From Rhodovulum sp. P5 (GTDB lineage: Bacteria; Pseudomonadota; Alphaproteobacteria; Rhodobacterales; Rhodobacteraceae): DNA of 64,000 bases. The position numbers and the translations under genes are program-made. Positions within the stretch are counted from its first letter, which is position 1. Every line of letters begins with the position of its first letter. Shown one piece after another: positions 45,741-55,102 of the stretch. The DNA lies in NCBI RefSeq assembly GCF_002079305.1, contig NZ_CP015039.1, forward strand, positions 1,385,501 through 1,449,500, given 5' to 3'. The notes under the pieces are model-generated. The model was not told the DNA's origin and did no database searches. It saw nothing but the letters and a program-made list of their open reading frames with translations.

Positions 45741-47039
45741 ATGCCCACGGAAATCCTGATGCCCGCGCTCTCCCCTACAATGGAGGAAGGCACGCTTGCG
45801 AAATGGCTGGTCAAGGAGGGCGACACCGTTTCGGCGGGTGACCTTCTGGCCGAGATCGAAACCGACAAGGCCACGATGGAGTTCGAGGCCGTCGACGAGG
45901 GGACGCTTGGCAAGATCCTGATCGCAGCCGGCACCGAGGGGGTAAAGGTCAACACACCTATTGCCGTTCTGCTGGCCGATGACGAAAGCGCTGACGACAT
46001 TGGCGCCGCGGCCCCCACGCCGACAAAGGCGCCTGAGATTGAGACGGGCGACAAGTCGGCCCCTGCCGGTGGTTCCGCACCGACCGCATCGCCCCCACCC
46101 CCTGCGGCCGCTGACGGCACGCGCATCTTCGCCTCACCGCTTGCCCGTCGGATCGCCGCGGACAAGGGGTTGGATCTTGCGCAGATCACCGGCTCCGGTC
46201 CGCGCGGCCGCATCGTCCGGGCAGACGTCGAAAACGCCACCGCCGCCCCGGCCCCGAAATCTGCCGGATCAGCCGCGACCCCGGCCGCACCCGCGCCAAT
46301 GCCCGCAGGACCGGATGCCGGTGCCGTCGCCAAGATCTACGCCGACCGTGACTACAGCGAAATTCCCCTCGACGGCATGCGCAAGACCATCGCCGCGCGG
46401 CTGACCGAGGCCAAGCAGACGATCCCGCATTTCTATCTGCGTCGAGATATCCGGCTGGATGCGTTGCTGGACTTCCGCGCGAAACTGAACAGGCAGCTGG
46501 AGCATCGCGGCGTCAAACTCAGCGTCAATGACTTCATCATCAAGGCCTGTGCACTCGCGCTGCAACAGGTGCCGAAGGCGAACGCTGTCTGGGCCGGGGA
46601 CCGGATTTTGCAACTGAAAACCTCGGACGTGGCCGTGGCCGTGGCCATTGAAGGCGGGCTGTTCACGCCGGTTTTGCGCGATGCCGAGACCAAGACCCTC
46701 TCGCATCTGTCGGCGGAGATGAAGGATCTGGCAACCCGCGCGCGGGACCGCAAACTGGCGCCCCATGAATACCAGGGCGGCAGCTTCGCGGTTTCGAACC
46801 TCGGCATGTTCGGCATCGACAATTTTGACGCGGTGATCAATCCGCCCCATGGGGCCATCCTGGCTGTTGGCGCGGGGGTGAAGAAACCCGTCGTGACCGA
46901 CGAGGGAACCATCGAGGCGGCGACGGTCATGTCGGTGACGCTCAGCGTCGATCACCGGGTCATCGACGGCGCGCTTGGGGCGGAGCTTTTGCAGGCGATC
47001 AAGGACAACCTCGAAAACCCGCTTGCGATGCTGGCGTAA
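45741..47039 (+). CDS. pdhC: Pyruvate dehydrogenase E2, dihydrolipoamide acetyltransferase
   Basis: A 432-aa core component of the PDH complex. One lipoyl domain occupies 1-78 (Lys43 in ETDKATM), followed by a Pro/Ala linker. A peripheral-subunit-binding domain lies at about 129-165 ([20 protein letters not shown]), then the catalytic domain (about 205-432) with the active-site His405 in DHRVIDG and SNLGMFGID near 350. It transfers the acetyl group from lipoamide to CoA. It lies 12 bp after pdhB. Its lipoyl segment is nearly the same at DNA level as that of pdhB. Confidence 0.97.
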   Translation: MPTEILMPALSPTMEEGTLAKWLVKEGDTVSAGDLLAEIETDKATMEFEAVDEGTLGKILIAAGTEGVKVNTPIAVLLADDESADDIGAAAPTPTKAPEIETGDKSAPAGGSAPTASPPPPAAADGTRIFASPLARRIAADKGLDLAQITGSGPRGRIVRADVENATAAPAPKSAGSAATPAAPAPMPAGPDAGAVAKIYADRDYSEIPLDGMRKTIAARLTEAKQTIPHFYLRRDIRLDALLDFRAKLNRQLEHRGVKLSVNDFIIKACALALQQVPKANAVWAGDRILQLKTSDVAVAVAIEGGLFTPVLRDAETKTLSHLSAEMKDLATRARDRKLAPHEYQGGSFAVSNLGMFGIDNFDAVINPPHGAILAVGAGVKKPVVTDEGTIEAATVMSVTLSVDHRVIDGALGAELLQAIKDNLENPLAMLA

Positions 47040-47095
47040 TATCAACCGTTACCGCAGTGGGGCCGGTCGGCCGACGGCTTGCCGGCCAGCGTCTT

Positions 47096-47120
47096 GCGAT
47101 GGTCAACACCTGACCATCGC
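47096..47120. repeat. Perfect 10-bp inverted repeat after pdhC
   Basis: GCGATGGTCA and TGACCATCGC flank a 5-nt centre (ACACC), starting 57 bp after the pdhC stop. No T-run follows on either strand, so it could be an mRNA-end hairpin or a protein-binding site. Confidence 0.7.
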
Positions 47121-47206
47121 AGGAACCTGCCGTCCCAGCCGCGCCGTGCGGACGCAAAAAACGTGCTGCGACGTCGCAAAAGCAGGTGCAAAGCTGACGC
47201 AAGGGA

Positions 47207-47221
47207 AACGTCAGCGACGTT
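47207..47221. repeat. Short perfect dyad AACGTC-AGC-GACGTT
   Basis: Two 6-bp arms around a 3-bp centre, 155 bp upstream of the 74-aa gene. The size suits a transcription-factor site; the partner is unknown. Confidence 0.4.
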
Positions 47222-47375
47222 ACAATTGAGAAACGCGCGTAACACGATTCACCCTAAACATCCTGCGCGTGCATCGTTTAGAACCCATCGACATACTAGT
47301 ATGGTTGTGGGAAAGATTCCCGAGTATCGCATTCCAAGAGTAGAAATTCGGAACATCTCCGCAGGAGGCGACAAG

Positions 47376-47600
47376 ATGAAAACGCTATGTGAAGTCTCTG
47401 ACAGCGGCGAAATGCCGATCGGTACCAGCCTTGATCTGGCCTGTCTTCTCGAAAGCCTTCCCGCCCACAAACGCCTTGAAATCGCGGCACAATTGATTGT
47501 CGATACGGCTTATGACCAAGCCGGGCGCGTGGACACGGGGCTAGTTGCGACGCTGATCCGCGTGGCCGCAACGCTTGAGAAGTCGGCCCTCGCCCACTGA
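47376..47600 (+). CDS. Small 74-aa conserved-looking hypothetical protein
   Basis: A 74-aa protein, MKTLCEVSDSGEMPIGTSLDLACLLESL and onward, predicted largely helical, without membrane segment or signal peptide. GCAGGAGG precedes the ATG at 47376, a strong site that fixes the start. I do not recognise a named family. It precedes an XRE regulator in the same direction (110 bp apart), but a functional link is only positional. Confidence 0.7.
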   Translation: MKTLCEVSDSGEMPIGTSLDLACLLESLPAHKRLEIAAQLIVDTAYDQAGRVDTGLVATLIRVAATLEKSALAH

Positions 47601-47709
47601 TTGCGCACACCGTTCGGGCGCACGGCTTGTGATGCGCTGCAACCTTGTGTTGTCTTTGCTCTTGGGGCACCCTTTTTCCTAGCAAAGGACAACCGAGCGG
47701 GTTGCTACC

Positions 47710-48534
47710 ATGCCGTCCAGCGTACTGGCGATATTTGGAGAGAATCTTAAAGACCTTTGTCAACTCAGGGAATCGCCGGCCCGAGTTGCGCGCGATCTGG
47801 ATATCAGCCGGGTTCAGATGCACCGCTACATGAGCGGCGAGTCATTTCCCAAGCCCAATCAACTCAAACAAATCTGCGACTATTTCGGAGTCGATGCGCG
47901 TATCCTGACGGAACGCCTGACCGCGACCCAGATGGATGAGCTTGTCCATTATGGCAGACTTCTGAGGGCATGCGAAAGCAACCTCGCCGTCAAGGAAGCC
48001 GTCGATTACGTTGGCGACTTCGATCCGTTCTTCGTCCCGAGCCACGAACTCGGCGACGGCCTTTATCTGTATGTCACCCGGTCGCAGTTGCACGCAGGCA
48101 TGCTGGGCCAGGCGTTGATGCAGGTGAAGACGCTGCGCCGCGGGCGGGTCGTTCGCACCGTGCTCCCGCGGCAGTACTCCGAGGGGTTCACCGGCAAAGA
48201 TGAACGTGAAACTGCATCGGGACGCGACTTGCGCGGGATCGTGCTGCGCCATGTCGACGGATATTGCCTGCAGTTCTTCAACAGCAATCCCCGGCGGGTA
48301 TCGTCGATGATCTTTCTGTCACCGGCACTGAACGCCGACCTGTCGACGTTCGAGGGCATCTACATGATTGCCCAAGGTGAACGGCAAGGCGTGCCGCGGG
48401 TCAGCCGCTGCCTTCTGCAACGCATTGAACCGTCTCCGCGCAACATCGTCGCCGCCGCGCATCGACCGCCCTACATCCCGTTCGAAGACGCACCCCTGGC
48501 GATACGCGACGCGCTTTCCAGACCGGTTGAGTGA
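47710..48534 (+). CDS. XRE-type helix-turn-helix transcriptional regulator
   Basis: A 274-aa protein with an N-terminal HTH_XRE domain (about 8-62: ESPARVARDLDISRVQMHRYMSGESFPK, in pieces) and a C-terminal domain of about 200 aa with no motif I can name. The C-terminal part contains no obvious metal site or LexA-like protease. It ends 10 bp before the convergent prfB stop. It is likely a stand-alone regulator; the target is unknown. Confidence 0.85.
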   Translation: MPSSVLAIFGENLKDLCQLRESPARVARDLDISRVQMHRYMSGESFPKPNQLKQICDYFGVDARILTERLTATQMDELVHYGRLLRACESNLAVKEAVDYVGDFDPFFVPSHELGDGLYLYVTRSQLHAGMLGQALMQVKTLRRGRVVRTVLPRQYSEGFTGKDERETASGRDLRGIVLRHVDGYCLQFFNSNPRRVSSMIFLSPALNADLSTFEGIYMIAQGERQGVPRVSRCLLQRIEPSPRNIVAAAHRPPYIPFEDAPLAIRDALSRPVE

Positions 48535-48544
48535 GGCTGACCCC

Positions 48545-49672
48545 TCAGTCCTCCGCCTGCGCCTCCGCCCGGCTCTTGCCGGCCACGTCCAGCGCCAGTG
48601 TGGCCGCCATGAACTGATCCAGATCGCCGTCCAGCACGCCTTGCGTATCCGAGGTCTCCACCCCGGTTCTGAGGTCCTTCACCATCTGATAGGGCTGAAG
48701 CACGTAGGAGCGGATCTGGTTGCCCCAGCCGGCCTCGCCCTTGGCCTCGTGCTGGGCGTTGATCTCGGCGTTCCGCTTGTCCAGTTCCATCTGGTAAAGG
48801 CGCGATTTCAGCGCCTTCATGGCGATATCGCGGTTCTGGTGCTGTGATTTCTCGGAACTCGTCACCACGATGCCCGTGGGAATGTGGGTCATCCGCACGG
48901 CCGAGTCCGTGGTGTTGACGTGCTGCCCGCCCGCGCCCGACGACCGATAGGTATCGACACGGATATCGGCGGGGTTCACCTCGATCTCGATATTGTCGTC
49001 GACCACGGGGTAGACCCAGACCGACGAAAACGAGGTATGCCGCCGCGCCGCACTGTCATAGGGGGAGATGCGCACCAGCCGATGCACCCCCGATTCCGAT
49101 TTCAGCCAGCCATAGGCGTTGTGGCCAGAGATCTTGTAGGCGGCGGACTTGATGCCCGCCTCTTCACCCGGCGTTTCCGACTGAAGCTCTACCTTGTAGC
49201 CATGCTTTTCGGCCCAACGCACATACATCCGGGCCAGCATCGAGGCCCAGTCGCAGGACTCCGTCCCGCCCGCGCCCGAGTTGATTTCAAGGAACGTGTC
49301 GTTGGCGTCGGCCTCGCCGTTCAGCAATGCCTCAAGCTCTTTCTGCGCCGCCTTTTCCCGAAGGCACTTCAGCGCCGCCTCGGCCTCCTTCACGACATCG
49401 TCGTCTTCCTCCATCTCGCCCAGTTCGATCAGCTCGATATTGTCCTCAAGCTCCTGCGCGATGGATTTGTAGCTGTCCACGGCATCCACGAGCGACTGCC
49501 GCTCACGCATCAGCTTTTGCGCGCGGTCCGGATCGTTCCAGAGATCGGGATCCTCGGTCATCGCGTTGAACTCTTCCAGCCGGTGTTCGGCGGTCTCCCA
49601 GTCCATCCGCTGGGCGAGAAGGTTCAGCGACTTCCGGATATCCTCGACTGTGTTCTGCGCATCTGCACGCAT
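48545..49672 (-). CDS. prfB: Peptide chain release factor 2
   Basis: A 375-aa class-I release factor. GGQ is at 248-250 within [11 protein letters not shown]. The stop-codon-recognition region reads [14 protein letters not shown], so the RF2 tripeptide SPF appears as SPY (203-205). The reading frame is continuous from the ATG at 49672; the internal UGA programmed frameshift of E. coli prfB is absent. It lies 69 bp downstream of the PBP1A gene on the same strand. Confidence 0.97.
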   Translation of the reverse strand: MRADAQNTVEDIRKSLNLLAQRMDWETAEHRLEEFNAMTEDPDLWNDPDRAQKLMRERQSLVDAVDSYKSIAQELEDNIELIELGEMEEDDDVVKEAEAALKCLREKAAQKELEALLNGEADANDTFLEINSGAGGTESCDWASMLARMYVRWAEKHGYKVELQSETPGEEAGIKSAAYKISGHNAYGWLKSESGVHRLVRISPYDSAARRHTSFSSVWVYPVVDDNIEIEVNPADIRVDTYRSSGAGGQHVNTTDSAVRMTHIPTGIVVTSSEKSQHQNRDIAMKALKSRLYQMELDKRNAEINAQHEAKGEAGWGNQIRSYVLQPYQMVKDLRTGVETSDTQGVLDGDLDQFMAATLALDVAGKSRAEAQAED

Positions 49673-49741
49673 CGGCTGCGCCTCTGTTGCTATGGGGATG
49701 TCAGATGGGCGTGATAGCCCGTTGCGCCGGCACGGGCAAGC

Positions 49742-52315
49742 TCAGTAAAGGCCGCCAGAGGACAGGGTGCCGAAACTGGCCTTGGGGCCAACCACGGCTT
49801 TGCGCCCGGAGGATGTGGTCACGCTTTGCACCTGCGAGTCGTCCCCGTCTTCGCCGGGGGCGAAAAGCGGCAGGTCCTGCGCCATCGCGAAGCCACCCGT
49901 GATGGCATTGCCGACAAACCCGATGAACGGTTCTTCGCCACTGCGGAAATACTCTGCCACGACATTGCTGCCGGACGCCTCGTCGGGCAGGCGCACCCCG
50001 CTGTAGCGGTCGATCTTGATAAAGCGTCCGCCCGGCGGCACCTTGAACGGCCCGCCGCCATATTTCGCCGTCGCATCCTGCATGAAGTCGTTGAAGACCG
50101 GCGCGCACATCGACGACCCATAGGCCCCCGGCCCCAACGGCCGCGGCCGGTCGTAGCCCATGTAGCAGCCAGCCACGATGTTCGACGTGAAGCCTATGAA
50201 CCACACATCACGGGCGTCGTTCGTCGTCCCGGTCTTGCCCGCCGTCGGCACACCCAGCTTGACCCGACCGGCCGCGGTGCCCCGTTCGACCACGCCCCGC
50301 ATCATGGAGGTGAGCTGATAGGCGGTGATCGCATTCATCACACGCTCCCGGTCGCTGACGATGGTCGGCCCGCGCCAGGGGGGCAGGTTCTCCACATCGC
50401 AATCGATACAGCGGCGCGGGTCATGGCGGTAGATGGTCTTGCCGTTGCGGTCCTGCACCCGGTCGACAAGCGTGGGTTCCACCCGCTCCCCGCCATTGGC
50501 GAACATCGCATAGGCCGCAACCATGCGGTAAAGCGTGGTCTCCTGGCTGCCCAGCGCGTTGGCCAGATACGGTTCCAGCCGGTCGTATACGCCGAACCGT
50601 TCGGCATAGCCGGCCACCGTCTCCATCCCGATTTCCTGCGCGATCCGCACGGTCATCAGGTTCCGCGACCGTTCGATCCCGGTACGCAGCGGCGTGGGGC
50701 CATAGAACTTCCGGCTGGCGTTCTGGGGACGCCAGATACCGGCCCCGGTATCGATCTCGATCGGCGCGTCTATGACAATGGTCGCGGGCGTGAAACCGCT
50801 GTCGAGCGCCGCGGCATAGACGAACGGCTTGAACGACGACCCCGGTTGCCGCGTGGCCTGCGTGGCGCGGTTGAAGACCGAGTTCTGGTAGGAAAAGCCG
50901 CCCTGCATCGCCAGTACCCGCCCGGTATTGACGTCCATCGCCACGAACCCGCCCTGAATCTCGGGCACCTGGCGCAGTGTCCAGCGGATGAAACGGCCAT
51001 CCTTGTCGGCCGTCATGCGGCGGACATGGACGACATCTCCGATCTCGAAATTGTCGCGGAAGCTGCCCTGCATCCACGAAATGTCCTCTCGTGGCACGAC
51101 GAAGGGCTCGGCCCCTGTTTCCTGCACGCCCTCGATCCCCAGACGCATCTGCCGGTCGCCGACCTGCAGCACCACGGCCGGATACCAGGTACCATCCAGA
51201 TCGATATCTCGGGCCACCTCGACCTCTGCCAGTGCGGCGCGCCACGCGGCCTCGTCTTTCAGCTTGGCAGGGTCGATCTTTTTGCCGGCCCCCCGCCAGC
51301 GCCCGGTTCCCCGGTCGTATTTCTCCAACCCGAGGCGCAGCGCGCGCGCGGCCTCTTCCTGAAGCGCGGGGTCGAGTGTGGCCCGCACTGTCAGCCCACC
51401 ACCGAAGAATTCCTCGGTCCCGAAGTCGCGCGACAACTGGCGCCGGATCTCATCGGTGAAATAATCCCGCGGCGGAAGACTGGCTGCAAACGGCTCGAAA
51501 TCCCCGTTCTGCACGGTGCGCAAGGGGGCCGCCCGCGCGGCCTCATATGTGGCCTTGTCGATATATCCGTTCTCGAACATCTCGCGCAGGACGAAATTCC
51601 GCCGCTCCACCGCGCGTTTCATTTCCCGCACGGGGTGATAGTTCGACGGCGCCTTCGGCAAGGCGGCCAGATACGCCGCCTCTTCCACGCTCAACTCGGC
51701 CAGCGTCTTGTTGAAATAGGACTGCGCCGCGGCGGCCACACCGTAGGAGTTCTGCCCCAGGAAGATCTCGTTGAGATAGAGTTCGAGGATCTGCTCCTTG
51801 TTCAGGGTGTCCTCGATCCGCGTCGCAAGGATCAGTTCCTTGACCTTCCGCTCGCCGGTGCGCTCCCCCCCCAGCAGGAAGTTCTTCATCACCTGCTGGG
51901 TGATGGTGGAGGCGCCCCGCACCGTTTCGCCCCGCGTGCGCACAGCCTCGACAATCGCGGCAACGATCCCGCGGGCGTCATAGCCGTGATGGGAATAGAA
52001 ATTCTTGTCCTCGGCCGAGATGAAGGCCTGTTTGACCAGGTCGGGGATCTCGTCGGCGGGCGCGAACAGGCGCCGTTCCTCCGCGAATTCGTCGATCAGC
52101 CGCCCCTCACCGGAATAGATCCGGCTGATGGTCTTGGGCTGATAGCTGGCCAGTTCCTCATGGTTGGGCAGGTCGCGGGCATACATCCAGAAGATGGCGC
52201 CGATCATCAGCGCCCCGGCCACCATCCCAAGTGTGATAAGGCTGAAGATGGCCCCGAGGAGGGAAAAGACGAAACGGATCACTCTGCGTGGGCTCCATGG
52301 TCTGGCATCCGACAC
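49742..52315 (-). CDS. Bifunctional penicillin-binding protein 1A
   Basis: An 857-aa class-A PBP. One N-terminal membrane anchor (about 15-45) precedes a GT51 glycosyltransferase domain with catalytic Glu102 in AEDKNFYSHHG, then an OB-like insertion (about 330-450). The transpeptidase has SSFK (493-496), SRN (550-552) and KTG (694-696). It polymerises and crosslinks peptidoglycan. In Rhodobacterales it is usually located between prfB and an AmiC-type amidase, as here; the upstream amidase gene runs in the same direction, so both may share a transcript. Confidence 0.96.
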   Translation of the reverse strand: MSDARPWSPRRVIRFVFSLLGAIFSLITLGMVAGALMIGAIFWMYARDLPNHEELASYQPKTISRIYSGEGRLIDEFAEERRLFAPADEIPDLVKQAFISAEDKNFYSHHGYDARGIVAAIVEAVRTRGETVRGASTITQQVMKNFLLGGERTGERKVKELILATRIEDTLNKEQILELYLNEIFLGQNSYGVAAAAQSYFNKTLAELSVEEAAYLAALPKAPSNYHPVREMKRAVERRNFVLREMFENGYIDKATYEAARAAPLRTVQNGDFEPFAASLPPRDYFTDEIRRQLSRDFGTEEFFGGGLTVRATLDPALQEEAARALRLGLEKYDRGTGRWRGAGKKIDPAKLKDEAAWRAALAEVEVARDIDLDGTWYPAVVLQVGDRQMRLGIEGVQETGAEPFVVPREDISWMQGSFRDNFEIGDVVHVRRMTADKDGRFIRWTLRQVPEIQGGFVAMDVNTGRVLAMQGGFSYQNSVFNRATQATRQPGSSFKPFVYAAALDSGFTPATIVIDAPIEIDTGAGIWRPQNASRKFYGPTPLRTGIERSRNLMTVRIAQEIGMETVAGYAERFGVYDRLEPYLANALGSQETTLYRMVAAYAMFANGGERVEPTLVDRVQDRNGKTIYRHDPRRCIDCDVENLPPWRGPTIVSDRERVMNAITAYQLTSMMRGVVERGTAAGRVKLGVPTAGKTGTTNDARDVWFIGFTSNIVAGCYMGYDRPRPLGPGAYGSSMCAPVFNDFMQDATAKYGGGPFKVPPGGRFIKIDRYSGVRLPDEASGSNVVAEYFRSGEEPFIGFVGNAITGGFAMAQDLPLFAPGEDGDDSQVQSVTTSSGRKAVVGPKASFGTLSSGGLY

Positions 52316-52471
52316 ATATACGCGGATGGCCGATGCGGGTCAAAAGGATCACGGTCATCACCGACCGACCAATCCCCGTCACACGCGATGGTGAATGGCT
52401 TTCCGGCGATGTGGGCCAAACACACGTTCGGTGCAACACCCCGGCGCCTAACTGGTGACACTTCCTGCCTT

Positions 52472-53710
52472 TTAGCGTCTCAGCAGGGCCGCCTCTGCCG
52501 CGTCCTCCACCGCCCATGCGGACAGGCCGGCCAAGATCCCCTCCACGGCCTTTGCCCGCCAGTCCGGCGAGATCAGGTTCGCACGGTCGCCCGGCGACGA
52601 CAGAAACCCAAGTTCGATCAGGACCGAAGGGATATCGGGCGATTTCAGCACCGAAAAATCGGCCGACAGGCGGGGACGCTTGTAAAGGCGCCCGACACTG
52701 GATTGCAGCCCGGCGACAATGGCATCGGCCAGGCGGTCCGACCGCGGGGCCGTTTCGGTGCGGGCCAGATCCATAAGGACGCTGGCAATCACGTCGTCCT
52801 GCTCCGTCAGGTCGACACCGGCCAGCAGCGCGTCGCGATCATGCCGTTCGGCCAGCAGGGCCGAGGCCGCATCCGATGCCGTCTCGGCCAACGTGTAAAC
52901 CGTGGCGCCCGAGGCATGCCCCTCGGCCAGCGCATCCGCATGGAGCGACAGGAACACATCGCCATGCGCCTTGCGGGCGATATCGATCCGCGTCTCCAAA
53001 GGGACAAAGTGATTGGCGTCGCGGGTCAGAACCACGTCGAACCCCGCCCGTGTCAAAGCCTCGCTCAATGCACGGGAATATATCAGCATCAGGTCGGCCT
53101 CGCGCACGCCGCCCCGCTCTGCCCCCGGATCGATCCCGCCATGTCCCGGGTCGAGGATCACGCGCAAGGGTCGTGTCCCGTCCTGGCGTCTGGGCGGTGG
53201 CGGCAGGTCTTCGGCTTTGGGCAGTCCCCACAGGGCGGAGGCCGGTTCCCGGCTTGCTGCGGCAAACGCCTCCGCCGTGGCCGGGCGCAGCGTGAGATCG
53301 AGACGCGCCCGACCGTTGGAGGGGTCGCGCCGCATCTCGGCGGTCTGAAGCATCTGCGGCCCCGCAAGGTCGAGAACCATCCGCGACCAGCCCGCCTGCA
53401 CCGGCCCGGCGCGGATGGCCCGCACGCGGTCGGTGGCGACAAGGGCGCGCAGGTCCACGCCAGACCAGTCGACGGTTCTGAAGTCCGCCACCAGACGCGG
53501 CGGCGCATCCAGGGTGAACACCCGATAGGGCACCGGCTGGCTAAGCGTCAGATGTACCGATATGCCCCCCCGGCGCGCCTCTGCGATCGCCGAGCCCGCC
53601 GGATCAAGACGTGCCAGCGCGCTTGTCGTGCCCGAAAGGGCGGGCGATGACGGTGCCATGAGGCACAACATCAGCGCCAGAAGCTGGCCGATGGGTTTGA
53701 GGGATCGCAT
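52472..53710 (-). CDS. N-acetylmuramoyl-L-alanine amidase (AmiC-type, Amidase_3)
   Basis: A 412-aa protein with a signal peptide (LLALMLCLMAPSSPALS), an AMIN domain (about 40-150) for septal targeting, and a zinc amidase domain (about 180-405). Zn ligands are in ILDPGHGGIDPGAERG (His), a mid-domain Glu, and the later SLHADAL (His); the catalytic Glu is in VLIELGFLSS. It splits daughter-cell peptidoglycan. The start at 53710 gives a normal signal peptide; a longer version adds 27 non-signal residues. Confidence 0.95.
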   Translation of the reverse strand: MRSLKPIGQLLALMLCLMAPSSPALSGTTSALARLDPAGSAIAEARRGGISVHLTLSQPVPYRVFTLDAPPRLVADFRTVDWSGVDLRALVATDRVRAIRAGPVQAGWSRMVLDLAGPQMLQTAEMRRDPSNGRARLDLTLRPATAEAFAAASREPASALWGLPKAEDLPPPPRRQDGTRPLRVILDPGHGGIDPGAERGGVREADLMLIYSRALSEALTRAGFDVVLTRDANHFVPLETRIDIARKAHGDVFLSLHADALAEGHASGATVYTLAETASDAASALLAERHDRDALLAGVDLTEQDDVIASVLMDLARTETAPRSDRLADAIVAGLQSSVGRLYKRPRLSADFSVLKSPDIPSVLIELGFLSSPGDRANLISPDWRAKAVEGILAGLSAWAVEDAAEAALLRR

Positions 53711-53800
53711 GACTGCTCGGCTTCGTTTTTCTTTGCGACAGGATAGCGCACAATCGGAACGAGAAAAACGGTGGATCCGAACCGGTGCCACCCCACCAAC

Positions 53801-53829
53801 GAAAACGGCCGCCCCGTGGGGCGGCCTTT
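53801..53829 (-). terminator. Terminator hairpin downstream of sodB
   Basis: GGCCGCCCC and GGGGCGGCC form a perfect 9-bp stem. On the minus strand it is followed by GTTTTCGTT, consistent with termination of the sodB transcript 23 bp after its stop; the plus-strand tail CTTTCG is weaker. Confidence 0.75.
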
Positions 53830-53848
53830 CGCTTTCAAACGCGACAGA

Positions 53849-54457
53849 TCAGGACTTCGACAGCCGCTCCGCCACATTTTCCCAGTTGACGAGATTGTCG
53901 AGGAAGTTGGTCAGGTAGGCCGGCCGCTTGTTGCGGAAGTCGATGTAGTAGGAATGCTCCCACACATCGCAGCCCAGAAGCGCGGTTTGGCCAAAGCACA
54001 GCGGGTTCACGCCGTTCTCGGTCTTGGTGACCTTCAGCGTGCCGTCGGTGTCGACCACCAGCCAGCACCAGCCGGACCCGAACTGCCCCACCCCGGCCGC
54101 CGAGAAATCTTCCTTGAATTTCTCGACCGAACCGAATGCATCCTTGATCCGCGCTTCAAGCTCGGACGGCATGGCGCCCTTGCCCGGGCCCATCATTTCC
54201 CAGAACTGGCAGTGGTTCCAGTGCTGCGAGGCGTTGTTGAAGATGCCGTTCTGCGCCACGGCACCGGACTGGTACGTGCCCTTGACGATGTCCTCAAGCG
54301 ACTTGTCCGCCCATTCGGTGCCTTCGATCAGCTTGTTGCCGTTGTCGACATAGGCCTTGTGGTGAAGGTCGTGGTGGTATTCCAGCGTTTCCTTCGACAT
54401 GCCCGCATCCGCAAGCGCGTCATGGGCATAGGGAAGGTCGGGAAGTTCGAAAGCCAT
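53849..54457 (-). CDS. sodB: Superoxide dismutase, Fe/Mn family
   Basis: A 202-aa cytosolic enzyme. Metal ligands are His28 (EYHHDLHH), a His in NNASQHWNHCQFW, Asp in LGCDVWEHSYYIDF and the following His. Gln in ASQHWNH together with GQFGSGWCWL is closer to the iron type than to the manganese type, but cambialism cannot be excluded. GGGGGCC precedes the ATG at 54457; an upstream in-frame start would add 11 residues. It is monocistronic with a terminator. Confidence 0.95.
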   Translation of the reverse strand: MAFELPDLPYAHDALADAGMSKETLEYHHDLHHKAYVDNGNKLIEGTEWADKSLEDIVKGTYQSGAVAQNGIFNNASQHWNHCQFWEMMGPGKGAMPSELEARIKDAFGSVEKFKEDFSAAGVGQFGSGWCWLVVDTDGTLKVTKTENGVNPLCFGQTALLGCDVWEHSYYIDFRNKRPAYLTNFLDNLVNWENVAERLSKS

Positions 54458-54523
54458 GGGGCCCCCTTCTTGGTTAATGAACTGCGTCACTTCGCCCTAG
54501 ATGGAGGTCACTTTCAAGACACG

Positions 54524-55102
54524 TCAAGCCCCGGCGAGGAAATACCCCACCGAAGCACCCTCCTGCGCCGCATTGGCCAAGAGGTCGAAGACGTATACGG
54601 CCACCGAGCGGAAACAGATCAGTCCCAACGCCCCCTCGCCCTCGGCCCATATCGCGACGGGCACCTGCGCCAGCCGCGTGCGGCGGCAACTGCCGGGCGG
54701 GAATGCCTCGGGCGACATATCCGCCGGGGTAAGCTTGGCCAGCACCTCACGCGCATGGGGGCCGCTGACGCGAAAGACGGCGCGCGCATCCGAGACATCC
54801 GCCACGGTGGCGTGAAAGCCTTCCAGCGTTTTCTCTATGGTCGCGATGGTCCGGGTGACCTCCTGATAGGGCACGAAGACCAGCAATTCATCGGGCGCCA
54901 TCCACGCGATGCCGTGTTCGCCCAGCCCCGATCCCTCCAGCGGTCCGGGCATGTCGACGCCCGCGACACCGGTCGCCGCGTTCTTGATCCGCGGATCGGA
55001 CAGGTCGCCCTTGAGCGTTATCATGCCCTGCAACGGGCGTTCCTCAACGGTGGCGATGCCTGTAAAGCGACGCCCCCCAAGGGCGGTGACGGGTTCAGAC
55101 AT
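54524..55102 (-). CDS. soxG: Sarcosine oxidase gamma subunit
   Basis: A 192-aa protein related to the aminomethyltransferase fold, the smallest catalytic-core partner of heterotetrameric sarcosine oxidase. The VSDARAVFRVSGPHAREVLAKL segment (in pieces, about 98-119) is typical of SoxG. The ATG at 55102 overlaps the soxA stop (8 bp), so it is translationally coupled. It is the last gene of the locus. Confidence 0.93.
   Translation of the reverse strand: MSEPVTALGGRRFTGIATVEERPLQGMITLKGDLSDPRIKNAATGVAGVDMPGPLEGSGLGEHGIAWMAPDELLVFVPYQEVTRTIATIEKTLEGFHATVADVSDARAVFRVSGPHAREVLAKLTPADMSPEAFPPGSCRRTRLAQVPVAIWAEGEGALGLICFRSVAVYVFDLLANAAQEGASVGYFLAGA

Larger units (their letters stand above)
47040..47375. 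other. Intergenic region with several perfect inverted repeats
   Basis: 336 bp between pdhC and the 74-aa gene without a credible coding region. It contains GGCCGG-N15-CCGGCC, a perfect 10-bp dyad (47096-47120) and a perfect 6-bp dyad (47207-47221). The last 120 bp are relatively AT-rich and presumably hold the promoter of the next gene, but I cannot fix its -35 and -10 elements. Confidence 0.5.

Noticed and set aside
49826-53650. A 1274-codon open frame on the plus strand
   Set aside because: It lies antisense across the PBP1A and amidase genes, both with full catalytic motifs. Its translation is Arg/Pro/His-rich without domain pattern. It is a by-product of high GC and codon bias.
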